Source of the DNA: Amycolatopsis vancoresmycina
GTDB lineage: Bacteria > Actinomycetota > Actinomycetes > Mycobacteriales > Pseudonocardiaceae
Direction: 5' to 3'
NCBI RefSeq assembly: GCF_000716785.1
Contig: NZ_JNYY01000004.1
Location: 62,001 to 126,000 of the forward strand
Length of the DNA stretch: 64,000 nucleotides
This document shows positions 40,448 to 49,163 of this stretch, in pieces. The position numbers and the translations under genes are program-made. Numbering within the stretch: the stretch's first letter is position 1; each line of letters opens with the position of its first letter. A model generated the notes under the pieces. It was not told where the DNA came from. It made no database searches and saw only the letters and a list, made by a program, of their open reading frames with translations.

Positions 40448-41074
40448 CAACGCCCGTTCCGCCGCGCTCCACGCCGTGGTGGTGAGCAGGTAGATCCCGG
40501 CGGCCTGCGGCACGACCAGCGTCGCCAGCACCGTGCCGTAGGGCAGCAGCCGCAGCAGCTTCCCGCCCGGGACGTCACCGGCGGCGGGCTGCCGGCGCAC
40601 GGTGAACCACGCCACGACGGCGAGCCCGGCCGCGATCAGGAACACGAGCGGGCTGCCGGCCAGGCCGTGCGCGCCCAGCGGCGTCCCGAGCAGGGTCGCG
40701 CCGAGCAGCGAGTTGGGTTCGCCGCCGATCGTGGCCGTGGTGAACAGCCGGTACATGACCGTGAAGAACGGCAGCTGCAGGAGCATCGGCAGGCAGCCGA
40801 CGAACAGCGAGGTCCCGGACTCCTGCTGCAGCTTCGTCATCTCCGCGGCCAGCCGGTCCCGGTCGCGGCCGTGCTTCTCCTGCAGCGCCCGGATTTCCGG
40901 CAGCAGGGCGGCCCGGGCGCGCTCGCCGCGGGCCGCCGACCGGGCGAGCGGGTGCAGCACCAGCCGCACGGACAACGTGAAGACGACGATGGCCAGCGCC
41001 GCCGGCAAGGGGCCGCTGAGCCAGTGGATCAGGTGGTACGCGCCGGCGACGGGCACGTCGAGAAAACCGAACAC
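40430..41074 (-). CDS. YidC/Oxa1 family membrane insertase paralogue
   Basis: This 214-residue protein starts at GTG 41074, with GGAG eight bases upstream. It has five membrane segments: AYHLIHWLSGPLPAALAIVV, a charged cytoplasmic loop (ALLPEIRALQEKHGRDRDRL), SLFVGCLPMLLQLPFFTVMY, then PLVFLIAAGLAVVAWFTV and LLPYGTVLATLVVPQAAGIY. These match the YidC core without the large periplasmic domain. It helps insert membrane proteins. It is probably not the main YidC, which in actinomycetes sits near rnpA. A small membrane protein gene lies just upstream. Confidence 0.88.
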   Translation of the reverse strand: MFGFLDVPVAGAYHLIHWLSGPLPAALAIVVFTLSVRLVLHPLARSAARGERARAALLPEIRALQEKHGRDRDRLAAEMTKLQQESGTSLFVGCLPMLLQLPFFTVMYRLFTTATIGGEPNSLLGATLLGTPLGAHGLAGSPLVFLIAAGLAVVAWFTVRRQPAAGDVPGGKLLRLLPYGTVLATLVVPQAAGIYLLTTTAWSAAERALLRRGS

Positions 41075-41136
41075 GGGCAGCACTCCGCACGAGGGGAAGG
41101 GATGGGGTGAGCGGAATGGCTGCGCGGAGCCGGGCC

Positions 41137-41409
41137 CTACGCAGCCGTGCTGCGGAACCCGGGTGCTCGTGGCCTGCTGCGGCCGGGTGCGCCGGGATCG
41201 CGGAGCCGGATCGACTCGGCGCGGCGGGCCCGGCGGCGCAACGCCGTGACGCGGCTGCGCACCGGCACCGACCACAACGCGAGCTCGGCGCGGTGGGTGC
41301 TGCCGACCAGCAGGACGACCAGCAGGCTCGCGGCGGCGAGGGAGGCGAAGGCGACCAGCGCGGTCGGGCTGGTCAACGCGGGGAAGGCCAGATCCAGCAG
41401 TGTGTGCAC
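41137..41409 (-). CDS. Small membrane protein, DUF6412-like, partner of YidC paralogue
   Basis: This 90-residue protein starts at GTG 41409 behind AAGGGG; a TTG at 41442 is possible but lacks a ribosome site. It has one or two membrane helices (TSPTALVAFASLAAASLLVV) and a strongly basic C-terminal tail (RSRVTALRRRARRAESIR). Such proteins are encoded next to accessory YidC genes in many actinomycetes, 62 bp apart here, and may assist insertion. No enzyme motif. Confidence 0.7.
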   Translation of the reverse strand: MHTLLDLAFPALTSPTALVAFASLAAASLLVVLLVGSTHRAELALWSVPVRSRVTALRRRARRAESIRLRDPGAPGRSRPRAPGFRSTAA

Positions 41410-41477
41410 GGCGTCCCCTTCCTTCCCCACCAGAGTAGCCAAAACGCTAACAGCCCGGTGGGCTGTAATCTGGTTCG

Positions 41478-42599
41478 ATGAGAGGCCAACTGGTCGTCGT
41501 GCCGCTCCTGGCGCTGGTCGTGCTGTTCACCGTGCCGTGGTGGACGCTGGTGCTGGCGCCGGACTGGGGCACCGCCGGCACGCTCGCCGGGACGGCGGTC
41601 TTCGCGCTGGCCATGGTCGCCATGCCGGTCGCCATGGTCCGCGGGCACGCACGGCGGCAGCAGGACGGCGCCGCGCGGCTCGGCGACTCGCTCCTCGCGG
41701 TGATCTGGGTCCTGTGGAGCTGGTCCGTGCTCAGCCTGGTGCTGCGGGTGGCGCTCCTCGGCGTCGACGACCCGCTGCGGTCGCGGATCGTCGCGGGGGC
41801 GACCGCGCTGGTCGCCGCCGTCCTGCTCGTGCACGGCAACCGCGTCGCCATGCGGGTGCCGCCGGTGAAGGCGGTCGACGTCGTCATCCCGCGGCTCGGC
41901 CCGGGGCTCGACGGCCTGCGCGTCGCCGTGCTGACCGACACCCACTTCGGGCCGATCGACCGCACGAAGTGGTCCGAGCAGGTGGTCGCGGCGGTCAACG
42001 CCCTGGAGGCGGACGTCGTCTGCCACGCCGGCGACCTCGCCGACGGCGCGGTGGCGAAGCGCCGCAAGCAGGTCGACCCGCTCGGCGGCGTCCAGGCCGG
42101 CCTCGGGCGGTTCTACATCACCGGCAACCACGAGTACTTCGGCGAAGCCCAGGCGTGGCTCGACCACATGGAAGGGCTCGGCTGGGACACCCTGCACAAC
42201 CGCTCGACGCTGCTCGAGCGCGGCGGCGACCGGATCCTGTTCGCCGGCATCGACGACCCGACGGGCACCGCGTCCGGCCTGCCCGGCCACGGCCCCGACC
42301 TGCCCGCGGCGCTGGCCGGCCGGCCCGAGGGCGTTCCGGTGGTGCTGCTGGCCCACCAGCCCAAGCAGGTCCGCCAGGCCCGCGAGGCCGACGTCGACCT
42401 GCAGATTTCGGGGCACACGCACGGCGGGCAGATCTGGCCGTTCCACCTCCTGGTGCGGTTCGACCAGCCGACGCTGTCCGGCCTGACCCGGCACGGGCCG
42501 ACCCAGCTGTACAACAGCCGGGGCACGGGGTTCTGGGGGCCGCCGTTCCGGATCTTCGCGCCCAGCGAGATCACGCTCCTCACGCTGCGCTCGGCCTGA
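41478..42599 (+). CDS. Membrane-anchored calcineurin-like metallophosphoesterase
   Basis: This 373-residue protein has four N-terminal membrane helices (LVVVPLLALVVLFTVPWW, GTLAGTAVFALAMVAMPV, LLAVIWVLWSWSVLSLVL, SRIVAGATALVAAVLLVH), then a YkuE-like phosphoesterase with LTDTHFGPID, HAGDLADGAV, ITGNHEYFG and SGHTHGGQ, the metal ligands of this fold. The catalytic side is cytoplasmic or external; the substrate is unknown but related proteins act on phospholipid-type or nucleotide substrates. ATG 41478 precedes helix one. Confidence 0.9.
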   Translation: MRGQLVVVPLLALVVLFTVPWWTLVLAPDWGTAGTLAGTAVFALAMVAMPVAMVRGHARRQQDGAARLGDSLLAVIWVLWSWSVLSLVLRVALLGVDDPLRSRIVAGATALVAAVLLVHGNRVAMRVPPVKAVDVVIPRLGPGLDGLRVAVLTDTHFGPIDRTKWSEQVVAAVNALEADVVCHAGDLADGAVAKRRKQVDPLGGVQAGLGRFYITGNHEYFGEAQAWLDHMEGLGWDTLHNRSTLLERGGDRILFAGIDDPTGTASGLPGHGPDLPAALAGRPEGVPVVLLAHQPKQVRQAREADVDLQISGHTHGGQIWPFHLLVRFDQPTLSGLTRHGPTQLYNSRGTGFWGPPFRIFAPSEITLLTLRSA

Positions 42600-42649
42600 T
42601 CACCCCCTTCTCTCCGCTTCGGCGGGCCTTACCGACAACTTTTTTTGTC

Positions 42650-42678
42650 TTGACAGATCCAGCAGTCGGAGTCAGGCT
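42650..42678 (+). promoter_or_regulatory. Promoter of the alpha/beta hydrolase gene
   Basis: TTGACA (42650-42655) is followed 17 bp later by CAGGCT (42673-42678), 7 bp before the ATG, so the mRNA is probably leaderless. A T-tract with flanking GACAA/TTGTC arms (about 42634-42649) touches the -35 element and may be an operator. Confidence 0.5.
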
Positions 42679-42684
42679 GTCCGC

Positions 42685-43476
42685 ATGACGACGACAACCT
42701 CGGCCGACGGCACGAAGATCGCCTACACCCGCACCGGCTCCGGACCCGCACTGGTCCTGGTCGACGGCGCGATGTGCTACCGCGGCTCCTCCCCCAACGA
42801 CGCGCTGGCGAAGGAACTGGCCGCGCGCTTCACGGTGTACACGTACGACCGCCGCGGCCGCGGCGAGAGCACCGACACGGGTCCGTACACGGTCGCCCGC
42901 GAGGTCGAGGACCTGGCCGCGGTGGTCAAGGAAGCGGGCGGCGAGGCGTTCCTGTTCGGCATCTCGTCGGGCGCGGCGCTCGCCCTCGAAGCAGCCCGCA
43001 GCCTCCCGGCGCCGAGGCTGGCGTTGTACGAGCCACCGTTCGTGGTGGACAACTCGCGCCCCCGCGTCCCGGTCGACTACGCAACCCGGCTCGACGAAGC
43101 GCTGAAGGAGGGGAAGCGCGGCAAGGCGGTCAAGATGTTCATGACCGAAGGCGTCGGCCTGAGCGGCGTGACGGTGGCGTTGATGCGGATCATGCCGTTC
43201 TGGGCCAAGCTGAAGCGAGTGGCCCACACGCTCCCGTACGACACGGCGGTGGTGGGCGAACACCAGTCGGGCCACCCGCTGCCGGCGGCGTGGCCGGAGG
43301 TGAAGGTCCCGGCACTGGCGATCGACGGCGGCCGCAGCCCGGAGTGGATGCGCAACGGCGTGGCATCGCTGGCGAAGGTGCTGCCGTCGGCGGAGTACCG
43401 GACGCTGCCGGGCCAGACCCACATCGTGAAGGCGCCGGCCCTGGCCCCGGTGCTGACGGAGTTCTTCCTCGCCTAA
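42685..43476 (+). CDS. Alpha/beta hydrolase
   Basis: This 263-residue enzyme has ALVLVDGAMCYRGSS (oxyanion region), VYTYDRRGRGES, the nucleophile elbow FGISSGAALAL with Ser94, IDGGRSPEWM where the acid should lie, and PGQTHIVKAPALAP with the catalytic His. Typical cytoplasmic esterase or lactonase size. A strong TTGACA promoter lies directly upstream. The substrate is unknown. Confidence 0.88.
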   Translation: MTTTTSADGTKIAYTRTGSGPALVLVDGAMCYRGSSPNDALAKELAARFTVYTYDRRGRGESTDTGPYTVAREVEDLAAVVKEAGGEAFLFGISSGAALALEAARSLPAPRLALYEPPFVVDNSRPRVPVDYATRLDEALKEGKRGKAVKMFMTEGVGLSGVTVALMRIMPFWAKLKRVAHTLPYDTAVVGEHQSGHPLPAAWPEVKVPALAIDGGRSPEWMRNGVASLAKVLPSAEYRTLPGQTHIVKAPALAPVLTEFFLA

Positions 43477-43531
43477 GCGGCTCGTCACAACTCCCTTGCC
43501 CGAACGATCTCCGGCCGGGCATGGTGCACCC

Positions 43532-44179
43532 GTGCCCACCCGCGCCCTGGTCTTCGACTTCGACGGCACGCTCGCCGACACCGAGTCCGCCGTGCTGCAA
43601 GCCTGGCAGGAAGTCTTCCGCGCCCACGGCACCGAACTCCCGCTCGATGCCTGGTACGCCGTCATCGGGACCCAGCACACCACGCCCGCCATGTTCGCCC
43701 TGCTCGCCGAGCACGCCCCGGGCATCGATCCCGAAGCCATGCGGCCGGTCACCAAAGCGCGCGTCCACGAACTGCTCGAGACCCTCGGTCCGCGCGAGGG
43801 CGTCGAAAGCTACCTCGAAACCGCGCGGGAAAAGGGCCTCAAGCTCGCCGTCGCCTCCAGTTCGTCCGGGGGCTGGGTGCGCCCGCACCTCCGGCGGCTC
43901 GGCATCGACCACCACTTCGACGCCGTCCTCACCGGGGACCTCCACAAGGCCAAGCCCGATCCCGACCTCTACCTCGCCGCCCTCGACGCGCTCGGCACCA
44001 GCGCAACCGAGGCCATCGCCTTCGAGGACACCCCGCACGGCGTCACCGCCGCCAAGGCCGCCGGGCTGACCTGCGTCGCCGTGCCGAACGCGATCACCGA
44101 GCGGCTCGACTTCGGGCAGGCCGACGTCGTGCTGCCGGCCTTCACCGCCAAGCCGCTGGACGCGCTGCTCAGCCGCTGA
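43532..44179 (+). CDS. HAD-superfamily phosphatase (beta-phosphoglucomutase-like)
   Basis: This 215-residue protein starts at GTG 43532, chosen because the domain begins there. HAD motif I is FDFDGTLADTES (nucleophile Asp), motif II is VASSSSGGW, motif III is HKAKPDPDLY and motif IV is IAFEDTPHG. The helical cap (about residues 18-90) is of the PGMB type. It removes a phosphate from sugar phosphates or similar. The last 11 bp overlap the convergent Nudix gene. Confidence 0.9.
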   Translation: MPTRALVFDFDGTLADTESAVLQAWQEVFRAHGTELPLDAWYAVIGTQHTTPAMFALLAEHAPGIDPEAMRPVTKARVHELLETLGPREGVESYLETAREKGLKLAVASSSSGGWVRPHLRRLGIDHHFDAVLTGDLHKAKPDPDLYLAALDALGTSATEAIAFEDTPHGVTAAKAAGLTCVAVPNAITERLDFGQADVVLPAFTAKPLDALLSR

Positions 44180-44636
44180 CCAGCGCCAGCAGCCGGTCCA
44201 GGAACGGCAGCTGGCCCTTCACCAGCTTCTCCCTGGCCACCTCGATCGGGAACCACGCCACCCGGTCGACCTCGGGGAACTCCTGCTGACGACCCGAGCG
44301 CGGCGGCCACTCCATGGTGAACGTCCCCGGCACCACGGCCGCCGGGTCGAGGTCGGCCGCCACCGCCCACGCCGTCACGACCTTGCCGCCCGACTGCTTC
44401 ACCTCGCCCAGCGGGACGTACTCACCGGACGGCGCCGGCAGCCCCAGCTCCTCCGTGAACTCCCGCCGCGCCGCCGCCTCCGGCTGCTCGTCCGGGTCGA
44501 GCTCGCCCTTCGGCAGCGACCACGCGGCCGCGTCCTTCTTCGCCCAGAACGGCCCGCCCATGTGCCCGAGCAGCACTTCGACGTCGCCGCCGTGGCCGCG
44601 GTGGAGCAGGAGCCCGGCACTCTGTTTGCCCGCCAT
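44169..44636 (-). CDS. Nudix hydrolase
   Basis: This 155-residue protein starts at ATG 44636, behind GGAGG. The Nudix box is GELDPDEQPEAAARREFTEE followed by LGL, with G-x5-E-x7-RE-x2-EE intact. A front motif SLPKGELDP and the C-terminal FPEVDRVAWFPIEVA fit the DR1025/MTH-like subgroup. It probably cleaves nucleoside polyphosphates or dinucleotides. It diverges from the DoxX gene by about 114 bp. Confidence 0.9.
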   Translation of the reverse strand: MAGKQSAGLLLHRGHGGDVEVLLGHMGGPFWAKKDAAAWSLPKGELDPDEQPEAAARREFTEELGLPAPSGEYVPLGEVKQSGGKVVTAWAVAADLDPAAVVPGTFTMEWPPRSGRQQEFPEVDRVAWFPIEVAREKLVKGQLPFLDRLLALVSG

Positions 44637-44750
44637 CGGCCCATCCTCCCGAAACCCGGCGGAAGAAAATCCGGCGGGGTTGTCGATCCGGGGAGAAGTC
44701 ACTCGACGCGTAGGCAGAAGGCAAGCAAGCCCCAGGGAGAGGAACCCGCC

Positions 44751-45170
44751 ATGACCGCCACCATCGCCCGCGGCACCCAGAGCAAGACCGACGTCACCGG
44801 CATCGTCGTCGGCGCGAGCCGGATCGTGATCTCGTTCCTGTTCGGCTTCCACGGCCTGCAGGGATTCGGCTTCTTCGGCGGGATCGACGGCCAGGGCGGC
44901 GGCGTCCCGTTCGGCTCGTTCCCCGGCTGGTGGGGCAGCGTCTTCGAGCTCGTGGGCGCGCTGCTGCTGCTCTTCGGGCTCGCCAGCAGGCCGGCGGCCA
45001 TCCTGCTCTCCGGCGTGATGGCCTACGCGTACTTCACCGTGCACGCGCCGATGGGCCTGCTGCCGCTGCAGAACATGGGCGAGCCCGCCGCGGTCTACTC
45101 GTGGGTCTTCCTGCTGTTCGCCGCGATCGGCCCGGGCCGCTTCGCGCTCGACAACCTGCGCAAGCGCTGA
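44751..45170 (+). CDS. DoxX family membrane protein
   Basis: This 139-residue membrane protein has four helices (SRIVISFLFGFHGLQGFGFF, SVFELVGALLLLFGLASRPA, ILLSGVMAYAYFTVHAPMGL, VYSWVFLLFAAIGPGRFALD) with the DoxX fold. DoxX proteins sit with thiosulphate or superoxide systems and often act in redox stress. Start ATG 44751 follows GAGAGGA. It converges on the conservon GTPase gene with 19 bp between them. Confidence 0.9.
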   Translation: MTATIARGTQSKTDVTGIVVGASRIVISFLFGFHGLQGFGFFGGIDGQGGGVPFGSFPGWWGSVFELVGALLLLFGLASRPAAILLSGVMAYAYFTVHAPMGLLPLQNMGEPAAVYSWVFLLFAAIGPGRFALDNLRKR

Positions 45171-45189
45171 GCGGCCCAGCGCGGTCCGA

Positions 45190-45792
45190 TCAGTAGCCGC
45201 CCTGGGCGGCCGCGAGGTCGGACCGCGCCATCACGTGCTCCATCAGGCTGGTCAGCACCTGCTTCGTCGACTCCCGCTCGCGGGCGTCGCACAGCAGCAG
45301 CGGGACGTCCATGCCGACGTCGAGCGCCTGCCGGACCTCCTCCGTGCCGTAGCGGTACGCGCCGTCGAAGCAGTTCACGCCGACGACGAACGGCAGGTTG
45401 CGGCGCTCGAAGAAGTCCACCGCGGCGAAGCAGCTGTCGAGCCGGCGGGTGTCGGCCAGCACGACGGCGCCGAGCGCGCCTTCGGCCAGCTCGTCCCACA
45501 TGAACCAGAACCGGTCCTGCCCGGGCGTGCCGAACAGGTAGAGGATCAGGTCCGGGTTGATCGTGATGCGGCCGAAGTCGAGCGCGACCGTTGTGGTCGT
45601 CTTCTGCTCGACGCCGGACAGGTCGTCGACCCCCTCGGACGCGGTGGTGATGACCTCCTCGGTCCGCAGTGGCGGCACTTCGCTCACCGAGCCGACCATC
45701 GTGGTCTTGCCGACCCCGAACCCGCCGGCGATGAGTACCTTGACCGCGGTCGCGGTCAGGTTCCGCCGGGGGTCAGAGTTTCCGGATGCCAT
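45190..45792 (-). CDS. cvnD: Conservon GTPase CvnD
   Basis: This 200-residue Ras-like protein has the P-loop GGFGVGKTTMVG, FGTPGQDRF (G3, DxxG-like), DTRRLDS and NCFD (NKxD-like) motifs. It is the GTPase of a conservon, an actinobacterial system in which GTP state reports on a membrane sensor. ATG 45792 was preferred to TTG 45795. The gene overlaps cvnC by 20 bp and is last in cvnABCD, with no cytochrome P450 following. Confidence 0.92.
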   Translation of the reverse strand: MASGNSDPRRNLTATAVKVLIAGGFGVGKTTMVGSVSEVPPLRTEEVITTASEGVDDLSGVEQKTTTTVALDFGRITINPDLILYLFGTPGQDRFWFMWDELAEGALGAVVLADTRRLDSCFAAVDFFERRNLPFVVGVNCFDGAYRYGTEEVRQALDVGMDVPLLLCDARERESTKQVLTSLMEHVMARSDLAAAQGGY

Positions 45793-46144
45793 CAAGAACC
45801 GCCTGCAATACGTGTCGGTTGGGGGTTTCCTGGACCGGTGCCGCGGTACGGAACAGCACCAGGTTCTGCTCGATGAGGTCGCTCAGCATCACCTTCACCA
45901 CGGGCAGCGGGAGATCGACCCGGGCGGCCACCTCGGCCACCGAGACCGGCCGCTGGCACAAGGCGATGATGCGCGCGTACTCCGGTTCGAGCATGCCCGC
46001 CTCGTGCGCGGTGCGCAGGGCGACCACGAGCGTGATGAGGTCGAGCCCGAGCGTGTCCGACCGGGTGCGGCCGCCCGTGACCGCGTAGGACCGGACCAGC
46101 GGGCCGGCCTCGTCGTCGAACCAGGCTTCGTGCCGTGCGCTCAT
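45773..46144 (-). CDS. cvnC: Conservon protein CvnC (DUF742)
   Basis: This 123-residue protein has the DUF742 pattern: PLVRSYAVTGGRTRS, then ARIIALCQRPVSVAEVAARV and VVKVMLSDLIEQ with a winged-helix-like core. In conservons it links the Roadblock protein to the GTPase and may bind DNA. Its start overlaps the cvnB stop codon by 4 bp (ATGA). Confidence 0.95.
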   Translation of the reverse strand: MSARHEAWFDDEAGPLVRSYAVTGGRTRSDTLGLDLITLVVALRTAHEAGMLEPEYARIIALCQRPVSVAEVAARVDLPLPVVKVMLSDLIEQNLVLFRTAAPVQETPNRHVLQAVLDGIRKL

Positions 46145-46560
46145 GGCGACGTGGGCTGGACGCCGGCGCCGGTCCGCGGGGCCGAGGTGAGGACCTGGCC
46201 GACGCGCTTCACCATCAGGTTCATCTCGTACGCGACGAGCCCCATGTCCGCGTCTTCACGGGCCAGCAGGGCGAGGCAGGCGCCCCGCCCGGCCGCCGTC
46301 ACGAACAGGAACGCGTGGTCCATCTCGACCATCGTCTGGCGGACGTTGCCGCCGCCGAAGTGCCGGCCGGTGCCGCGGGCGAGGCTCTGGAACGCCGAAG
46401 CCACCGCGGACAGGTGCTCGGCATCCTCCTCGGAAAGGTTGCCCGACCGCCCGATGAGCAGGCCGTCCGAGGACAGCACCACCGCCCGGTCCGCCCCGGC
46501 GACCCGCTTGACGAGGTCGTCCAGCAGCCAGTCGAGCTCGTGGGCGCCTGAGTTGACCAT
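46141..46560 (-). CDS. cvnB: Conservon Roadblock/LC7 protein CvnB
   Basis: This 139-residue Roadblock/LC7 domain protein (LDWLLDDLVKRVAGADRAVV, VLSSDGLLIGRSG, LSAVASAFQSLARG) is the bridge between sensor CvnA and GTPase CvnD in conservons, where it stimulates nucleotide exchange or hydrolysis. Its start overlaps the cvnA stop codon by one base (TAATG), and its own stop overlaps cvnC by 4 bp. Confidence 0.95.
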   Translation of the reverse strand: MVNSGAHELDWLLDDLVKRVAGADRAVVLSSDGLLIGRSGNLSEEDAEHLSAVASAFQSLARGTGRHFGGGNVRQTMVEMDHAFLFVTAAGRGACLALLAREDADMGLVAYEMNLMVKRVGQVLTSAPRTGAGVQPTSP

Positions 46561-49163
46561 TACTCGCGCTCTCCGTACCTGTCGTCGTTCTCGGGAAACT
46601 CTGCGTCACGGGCCCGCCGGGTGCCCTGCTGGAAGGCGGACAGCCTGCTGCGGGCGGCCTCCGGCGAGTCCAGCCGGACCTCTTCGCGCTCCGCCGCGGT
46701 CGCGGGCTTGTCCTCCCGCAGCTGGGGCACGAGGTTCTGCTGGCGCCGCCGCTGCGGCAGCGGCGGGCGGCCGGGTGCCTCCGGGCGGCGCGGCTGCTGC
46801 GGACGGCCTTCCGGCGTCGCCGACCGCGGCTCCTGCGGCGGCCACACCGGCTGCTGCGCCGCCGGGCGCGCCGGCCGCGAGGTCCGGGCGGGCGGGGCGG
46901 GCGGCCGGACCGGCGCCACCGCCGGCTGGGCCTGGGTCGGCTGGCTCACCGGCTCCGACACGGACGCGGCGGGGACCGGCGTCGGCGCGGACGGCGGCTG
47001 CGACCGCTCCGGGGCCGGCGGCGGCACGGTGACCGGCGGGACCGGCGTCGGCGGCTGCGTCACGGCGGCGGGCGCCGTCGGGGGCGCCGGCGGGACGGCC
47101 ATCGGCGGCTCGGTGCGGTGCCGGGCCGGGCGGCGGACCGGCCGCTTGAGCGGCGCGACCTCGTCGTTGGCCGTGGTCTCCGGCTCCACCGGGTTCGGGA
47201 CGAGCTCCGGCTTCGGCGGGGTGATCGGCTGCTCCGGCTCGAGCTCCGCCAGCGGGGCCAGCAGGTCGGTGCGCACCAGCACGATGGCCCGGGTGCCGCC
47301 GTAGGCCGACTCCCGCAGGTGCACCTGGATGCCGTGCCGCGCGGCCAGCCGCGCGACCACGAACAGGCCCAGGCGCGGCTCGTCCGACAGCGCCATGATC
47401 CCGAAGTCCGGCGGGTCGGCCAGCATCGCGTTGATCTCTTCGGTCTGGTCCGGCTCGAGCCCGAGCCCCTGGTCCTCGACCTCGATCACGACGCCCTTGC
47501 CGACCACGTTGCCGCGGATCTCGACCCGCGACTGCGGCGGCGAGAACGACGTCGCGTTGTCGATCAGCTCGGCGAGCAGGTGCACGAGGTCGCCGACGAC
47601 CGGGCCGCGGACGGCGATCTGCGGCAGCACGGCCGCCTTGACCCGCGCGAAGTCCTCGGTCTCGGCGGACGCGCCGCGGACCAGCTCGGCCAGCCCGACC
47701 GGGTTGCGCCACTGGCGGCCCGGCTGGCCGCCGCCGAGGATGATCAGGTTCTCCGCGTTGCGGCGGGCGCGGGTGGAGAGGTGGTCGAGCTGGAACAGCG
47801 TGTCCAGCTGGTCCGGGTCCTCCTGCTTGCGCTCGGCCTGGTCGAGCACCTTGAGCTGGCGGTGCACGATGACCTGGCTGCGGTGGGCGATGTTGAGGAA
47901 CACCGTCTTGGTGCCCTCCTTGGTCTTCGCCTCGTCGATGGCGGCCGCGATGGCGGTCTGCTGCGCCTTGTTGAACGCGTCGGCGACCTGGCCGATCTCG
48001 TCGGTGCCGTGGTCGAGGAAGTGCCCGCCCTCTTCGAGGTCGACGGGCTCGCCCGCCTGGACCCGGGCGACCAGCTCCGGCAGCCGGACCTCGGCCGCGT
48101 CGAGGGTGTCCTCGCGCAGCCGGTGCAGCCGGCCGATGAGCCGGTTCGACAGCCGGACGGCGACGAAGACCACGAAGACCGCGAACAGGACCGCAACCAC
48201 ACCGGCGATCAGCGACTCGGTGAACGTCGAGTCGGCGTCGTCGATCGCGGCCTGGCTGGCGTTCGAGCTCTGCAGGACGAAGATGCCCATCAGCGCGTCG
48301 CCGACCTGGCGGGCGGCCGCGCGCCACTGGTCCTGCGGCACCGGCAGCTTGGACAGGTCGCCGCGCAGGAACGCGGTCTCGACCTGGTTCACCGTCTGCC
48401 ACGGCTGGCTGGCCAGCAGCTGGTCGTACTTCGCCTTGACGTCGGGGATCATCTTCGGCGCCGACGCGTCGAGCTGGGCGTGGTAGGCACCGACCTGGCC
48501 GACGTAGGCGCGGAAGTCGTCGTTCGTGAGGCCGCCCGCGGCCAGCCCGGCCGCGGCGAGCGCGTCGCTGCGCTGCATCGCGTCGGCCGCGGTGAACAGC
48601 GGGATGGCGGTCAGCCGGTCGAACGCGTTCTGCGCGCCACGGGCGTTCTGCGCCAGCCCGGCGACACCGTCGGTGAACTGGTCGAACAGCCGGTTGTAGT
48701 AGGTGAACGCCTGGCTGATCTGCATCTGGCCGCTGTCGACCGCCTGCCGGGTCTGCGGCAGCTGCTGGAACAGCCCGAAGAACGTGGCGATGTTCTTCTG
48801 CACGCTCGGCGGGGTGTTGTCGTAGTCGGCGAAGTTGTCGCGGAGGTTCTCGATCTCCTTCGCGGCGGTCGCGTCCGTCTTCGGGCGGACGGCCGCGAGC
48901 ACGGCCCGCTGGTTGCTCTGCCCGGCCAGCAGGCTCAGGGTCGCCTGGCGCTCCTGCTGGAGCGCGGCGAAGAACGGGATCGCCGGGGCTTCCGAGTTCC
49001 GGATCCGGCTGGTGTAATCGCGAGCGGTGACCGCGTCGTAGATGAGGTAGCCCGCGAGGGCCACGCCGACCAGCAGCAGGGCCACACTGGGGATGAGCGC
49101 GATCGTGAGCACGCGCTTCCGAATCGAGGATCCCCGGTTGCGTCGAAGAGAAATCTGCTTCAC
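46560..49163 (-). CDS. cvnA: Conservon sensor histidine-kinase-like CvnA
   Basis: This 867-residue membrane sensor has an N-terminal helix (LIPSVALLLVGVALAGYLIY), an extracellular NIT-like domain of about 250 residues, a second helix (LIAGVVAVLFAVFVVFVAVR), a HAMP-like linker, a histidine-kinase-type region (VFLNIAHRSQVIVHRQLKVL) and an ATPase domain with N-box LIDNATSFSPP, then a long Pro-rich tail (about residues 640-830). It starts at GTG 49163. It likely senses nitrate-like or other small ligands and signals through CvnB-D. Confidence 0.93.
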   Translation of the reverse strand: MKQISLRRNRGSSIRKRVLTIALIPSVALLLVGVALAGYLIYDAVTARDYTSRIRNSEAPAIPFFAALQQERQATLSLLAGQSNQRAVLAAVRPKTDATAAKEIENLRDNFADYDNTPPSVQKNIATFFGLFQQLPQTRQAVDSGQMQISQAFTYYNRLFDQFTDGVAGLAQNARGAQNAFDRLTAIPLFTAADAMQRSDALAAAGLAAGGLTNDDFRAYVGQVGAYHAQLDASAPKMIPDVKAKYDQLLASQPWQTVNQVETAFLRGDLSKLPVPQDQWRAAARQVGDALMGIFVLQSSNASQAAIDDADSTFTESLIAGVVAVLFAVFVVFVAVRLSNRLIGRLHRLREDTLDAAEVRLPELVARVQAGEPVDLEEGGHFLDHGTDEIGQVADAFNKAQQTAIAAAIDEAKTKEGTKTVFLNIAHRSQVIVHRQLKVLDQAERKQEDPDQLDTLFQLDHLSTRARRNAENLIILGGGQPGRQWRNPVGLAELVRGASAETEDFARVKAAVLPQIAVRGPVVGDLVHLLAELIDNATSFSPPQSRVEIRGNVVGKGVVIEVEDQGLGLEPDQTEEINAMLADPPDFGIMALSDEPRLGLFVVARLAARHGIQVHLRESAYGGTRAIVLVRTDLLAPLAELEPEQPITPPKPELVPNPVEPETTANDEVAPLKRPVRRPARHRTEPPMAVPPAPPTAPAAVTQPPTPVPPVTVPPPAPERSQPPSAPTPVPAASVSEPVSQPTQAQPAVAPVRPPAPPARTSRPARPAAQQPVWPPQEPRSATPEGRPQQPRRPEAPGRPPLPQRRRQQNLVPQLREDKPATAAEREEVRLDSPEAARSRLSAFQQGTRRARDAEFPENDDRYGERE

